Shown one piece after another: positions 40,907 to 43,259 of a stretch of DNA of 43,259 bases (positions are counted from its first letter, which is position 1; each line of letters begins with the position of its first letter). The notes beneath the pieces are model-generated. The model was not told the origin of the DNA, made no database searches, and worked only from the letters and a program-made list of their open reading frames with translations. The DNA lies in the NCBI GenBank assembly GCA_027005175.1, contig JALTMC010000623.1, positions 1 through 43,259 on the forward strand, written 5' to 3'. The position numbers and the translations under genes are program-made. This DNA is from Myxococcales bacterium (GTDB lineage Bacteria; Myxococcota_C; UBA6777).

Positions 40907-43259
40907 ATGATTAAAGCGATCATTAATGCCTCTTTAAATAACCGGCTTATCGTCTTGATGATGACAGGACTGCTCATCGCTGGTGGACTGAGAGCAATGT
41001 ATACGCTTCCTGTAGACGTTGTTCCCGATCTCACCAATACCCAGGTGCAGATTCTCACCAAGTTGCCCGGTTTAGCTCCTGTAGAGGTTGAAAAGTTTGT
41101 CACATTTCCCATCGAGCAATCGATGGCAGGGATTCCAAGGCTCAAGAATATTCGGTCCTTGAGCCAGTTTGGACTCTCCTCAATTACTGTTGTTTTTGAA
41201 GAAGGCACGGATATCCACTGGGCCCGTCGCCGGATCTCACAACGGCTTGCGGGAGCACGTGAGGAGATCCCCAAAGGATTCAATAAACCTTTGATGGGTC
41301 CATTGAGTACAGGCTTGGGTGAGATCTATCAGTTCGAACTTAAGAGTTCACGCCACACTCCCATGCAACTTCGCACGATGCTCGACTGGTACATCGCTCC
41401 CCCACTTCGACTCGTCAAAGGTGTTATCGAGATCAACAGCTTCGGTGGAAAACTCAAAACCTATGAAGTCCAGCTTGATGCAACAAAGCTTCGAAAGTAT
41501 GGCGTCACACCCGGTGAAGTGTATAAGGCTTTGGAAGAAGGTCATCTCAACGTGGGAGGAGGCTATATTCTCCGCTCGGGAGAACAGTATATTGTACGGG
41601 GAGAAGGACTCCTTCGGACACTCGACGATGTAGCGAGAATACCGGTAAAAACGGCAAAGCACGGAACACCTATTTACATCCGAAACGTTGCGAAGGTTCG
41701 CTATGCTCCAATGATTCGGCAAGGGGCAGTTACTCGCGATGGAAAGGAAGTCGTCACAGCGACGGTGATGATGCTCTTGGGAGCCAACCCTGCGTTTGTC
41801 ATTGAACGTGTCCAAAAGAAACTCAAAGAACTCAAAGCAGCCCTACCCAAAGGGGTCACGGTCAATGTCTTTTACAATCGCTCTGATCTTGTAAAACGCA
41901 CAGTACAAACTGTCAGAACGAACCTGCTGGAAGGTGGGCTTCTGGTCATCGTGATCCTCTTTCTCTTGCTTGGAAATCTCAGAGGAGGACTACTGGTAGC
42001 GGCCACCATCCCTCTCTCCATGCTGTTTGCATTTATTTGTATGAGATGGGCTGGGATCAGTGGAAACTTAATGAGTCTGGGAGCCATTGACTTTGGTATC
42101 ATTGTTGATGGCTCTGTGGTGATGGTCGAACATATGGTGCTCGCCTTTACCATCAATAAGATATCAGCCTCACCGATAGAACAGGCCCGAAGTGCAGCAC
42201 AAGAAGTGGGTCGACCGATCCTCTTTTCTGTCATCATTATTATGGTGGTATACCTTCCCATACTTACACTGCAAGGCACGGAAGGTAAGCTATTTCGCCC
42301 CATGGCCTGGACACTGTTGTTTGCCTTGGGTGGTGCTCTCTTGGTCAGCTTGACGCTGATGCCTGTACTCGCAACGTTTGTCTATAGCCGTCAGTTGGAA
42401 GAAAAAGAGACATGGTTGTTGCGTCTGTTTCGAACACTCTACAGACCTATCCTTGTACTCTCTCTCCGGTTTCGCCTTACGATTATTGGTAGTTCGCTTG
42501 CCATTTTCCTGGTAAGTGTGTGGATCTTGTTTGGTATGGGTGCCAACTTTATCCCTCGTTTGGATGAAGGGATGCTTGCCATGCAAGCCAGCCGACTGCC
42601 TTCTGTGTCGCTGGAAGAATCCATTCGACATACAACCCGAATTGAGAAGATCCTCAAGGAGTTTCCAGAGATTCAGTCTGTCATCTCAAAGACAGGTCGA
42701 GCGGAAGTAGCCACTGACCCAATGGGTGTCTTCTTTTCGGATATCTTTGTTGTGTTGTCTCCGGCCAAAAAATGGCGTCCAGGTATGACAACACTTCGCC
42801 TAGTCAAAGAGATGGAAAAGAAGCTCAAAGCAGTTAGCCCAGCTAACCGCTACTCGTTTAGCCAACCCATCCAACTGCGAACAGCTGAATTACTATCTGG
42901 CGTTAAATCCGATGTGGCTCTCAAACTCTTTGGTGATGATCTGCAAAAACTCCAAAAAAGTGCACAAAGCATCGTCAATGTTCTGCGCAAAGTGCGAGGA
43001 GCTGCTGATGTCCTGGTCGAACCCACAGTTGGACTACCTTATTTGCGAATCAAACTGAATCGCCGGGAGATCAGCCGACATGGAGTCTCTGACAATGAGG
43101 TTCTACAGGTGATCCAAAGCATCGGAGGAAAAACAGTAGGGGTGATCTTTGACGGACAAAAACGATTTGATCTACGCGTTCGTTTTCAAAAGAAAGATCG
43201 CAGTCGCCTCTCTGCCATTCGCCAGCTACCTGTTCGTACAAGTCGCGGAACAACGCTAC
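40907..43259 (+). CDS. czcA: CzcA/CusA-type heavy-metal RND efflux pump (3' end outside the window)
   Basis: A frame opens at ATG 40907 (AAAGGAGG upstream) and is still open at the window end, about 784 codons of an expected 1,020-1,050. It encodes the inner-membrane proton-driven RND pump. The N-terminal NNRLIVLMMTGLLIAGGLRA helix, the periplasmic DVVPDLTNTQVQI segment and the transmembrane proton-relay motif GAIDFGIIVDGSVVMVE (42079-42129) are clear. The two Asp of DFGxxxDG are the marks of the heavy-metal (HME) RND class, and they match the Czc (divalent cation) type better than the Cus (monovalent) type. It starts 11 bp after the adaptor gene, third in the operon. Confidence 0.95.
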   Translation, partial: MIKAIINASLNNRLIVLMMTGLLIAGGLRAMYTLPVDVVPDLTNTQVQILTKLPGLAPVEVEKFVTFPIEQSMAGIPRLKNIRSLSQFGLSSITVVFEEGTDIHWARRRISQRLAGAREEIPKGFNKPLMGPLSTGLGEIYQFELKSSRHTPMQLRTMLDWYIAPPLRLVKGVIEINSFGGKLKTYEVQLDATKLRKYGVTPGEVYKALEEGHLNVGGGYILRSGEQYIVRGEGLLRTLDDVARIPVKTAKHGTPIYIRNVAKVRYAPMIRQGAVTRDGKEVVTATVMMLLGANPAFVIERVQKKLKELKAALPKGVTVNVFYNRSDLVKRTVQTVRTNLLEGGLLVIVILFLLLGNLRGGLLVAATIPLSMLFAFICMRWAGISGNLMSLGAIDFGIIVDGSVVMVEHMVLAFTINKISASPIEQARSAAQEVGRPILFSVIIIMVVYLPILTLQGTEGKLFRPMAWTLLFALGGALLVSLTLMPVLATFVYSRQLEEKETWLLRLFRTLYRPILVLSLRFRLTIIGSSLAIFLVSVWILFGMGANFIPRLDEGMLAMQASRLPSVSLEESIRHTTRIEKILKEFPEIQSVISKTGRAEVATDPMGVFFSDIFVVLSPAKKWRPGMTTLRLVKEMEKKLKAVSPANRYSFSQPIQLRTAELLSGVKSDVALKLFGDDLQKLQKSAQSIVNVLRKVRGAADVLVEPTVGLPYLRIKLNRREISRHGVSDNEVLQVIQSIGGKTVGVIFDGQKRFDLRVRFQKKDRSRLSAIRQLPVRTSRGTTL

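Noticed and set aside
1-43259. tRNA and rRNA genes
   Set aside because: No T-loop-like GTTCRANNC with matching acceptor stem and no rRNA-like segment were found on either strand by eye.

Overview
The window looks like chromosomal DNA of a Gram-negative bacterium. It encodes outer-membrane efflux and lipoprotein-maturation proteins, many secreted proteins and lipoproteins, a membrane-tethered Ser/Thr kinase, an FHA protein and a large hybrid histidine kinase. That mix, together with Pro/Lys/Arg-rich and Ser/Glu-rich tails, fits Myxococcota or another deltaproteobacterial-type lineage, but no rRNA or other phylogenetic marker is present, so the assignment is tentative. GC content looks moderate by eye. 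No tRNA, rRNA, CRISPR array, integrase or transposase was seen. The window opens inside an ileS-like gene and closes inside a czcA-like gene.

Layout. 1-5014 is a lipoprotein-maturation cluster: an IleS-like C-terminal part lacking a recognisable KMSKS loop, an enlarged LspA with a Cys-rich periplasmic insert, and two tandem Lgt paralogues of which the first has lost two key arginines. 5015-13828 holds a HupE-like membrane protein with an EF-hand-like loop, a small Cys-rich secreted protein, a rhomboid protease with extra domains, an anchored FHA protein, a secreted HMA-domain protein whose frame crosses one in-frame TGA, and a YcxB-like/GNAT fusion. 13829-25711 holds an ImmA/IrrE-like protein without HExxH, a PGM1-like ATP-grasp ligase, a Ser/Thr kinase, two lipoproteins, an M20 peptidase, a MASE1-CHASE hybrid kinase and an N-formylglutamate-amidohydrolase-like lipoprotein. 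26089-28933 is a sulfide-oxidation group: SQR, a DUF1641-DsrC fusion and a DsrE-like protein. 28992-32634 has a class-II amidotransferase, a fatty-acid-hydroxylase-family membrane protein and two divergent haem proteins. 33126-36961 is the pair of PPDK and its regulatory kinase/phosphatase, convergent across a 16-bp repeat array. 37502-43259 is a CzcCBA-type metal efflux operon preceded by a small Cys/His-rich secreted protein.

How the genes relate. SQR would feed electrons from sulfide into the quinone pool while the DsrC- and DsrE-like proteins handle the sulfane sulfur. The two nearby haem proteins share a 16-bp operator-like palindrome placed over each of two well-formed divergent promoters. 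LspA and Lgt would process the several lipoproteins in the window.

The strongest candidate for something new is the gene at 11177-12058. Its TGA lies exactly at the metal-binding GMT(C)xxC motif of an HMA domain and is followed by a hairpin that fits the bacterial SECIS pattern, so it is probably a selenoprotein. Also notable are the inactive-looking Lgt and ImmA/IrrE paralogues, the Cys-rich insert in LspA, the DUF1641-DsrC fusion, the shared operator pair, and a dispersed repeat that brings a Shine-Dalgarno sequence right up to start codons. Short direct duplications of about 15-50 bp are unusually common, both between and within genes.
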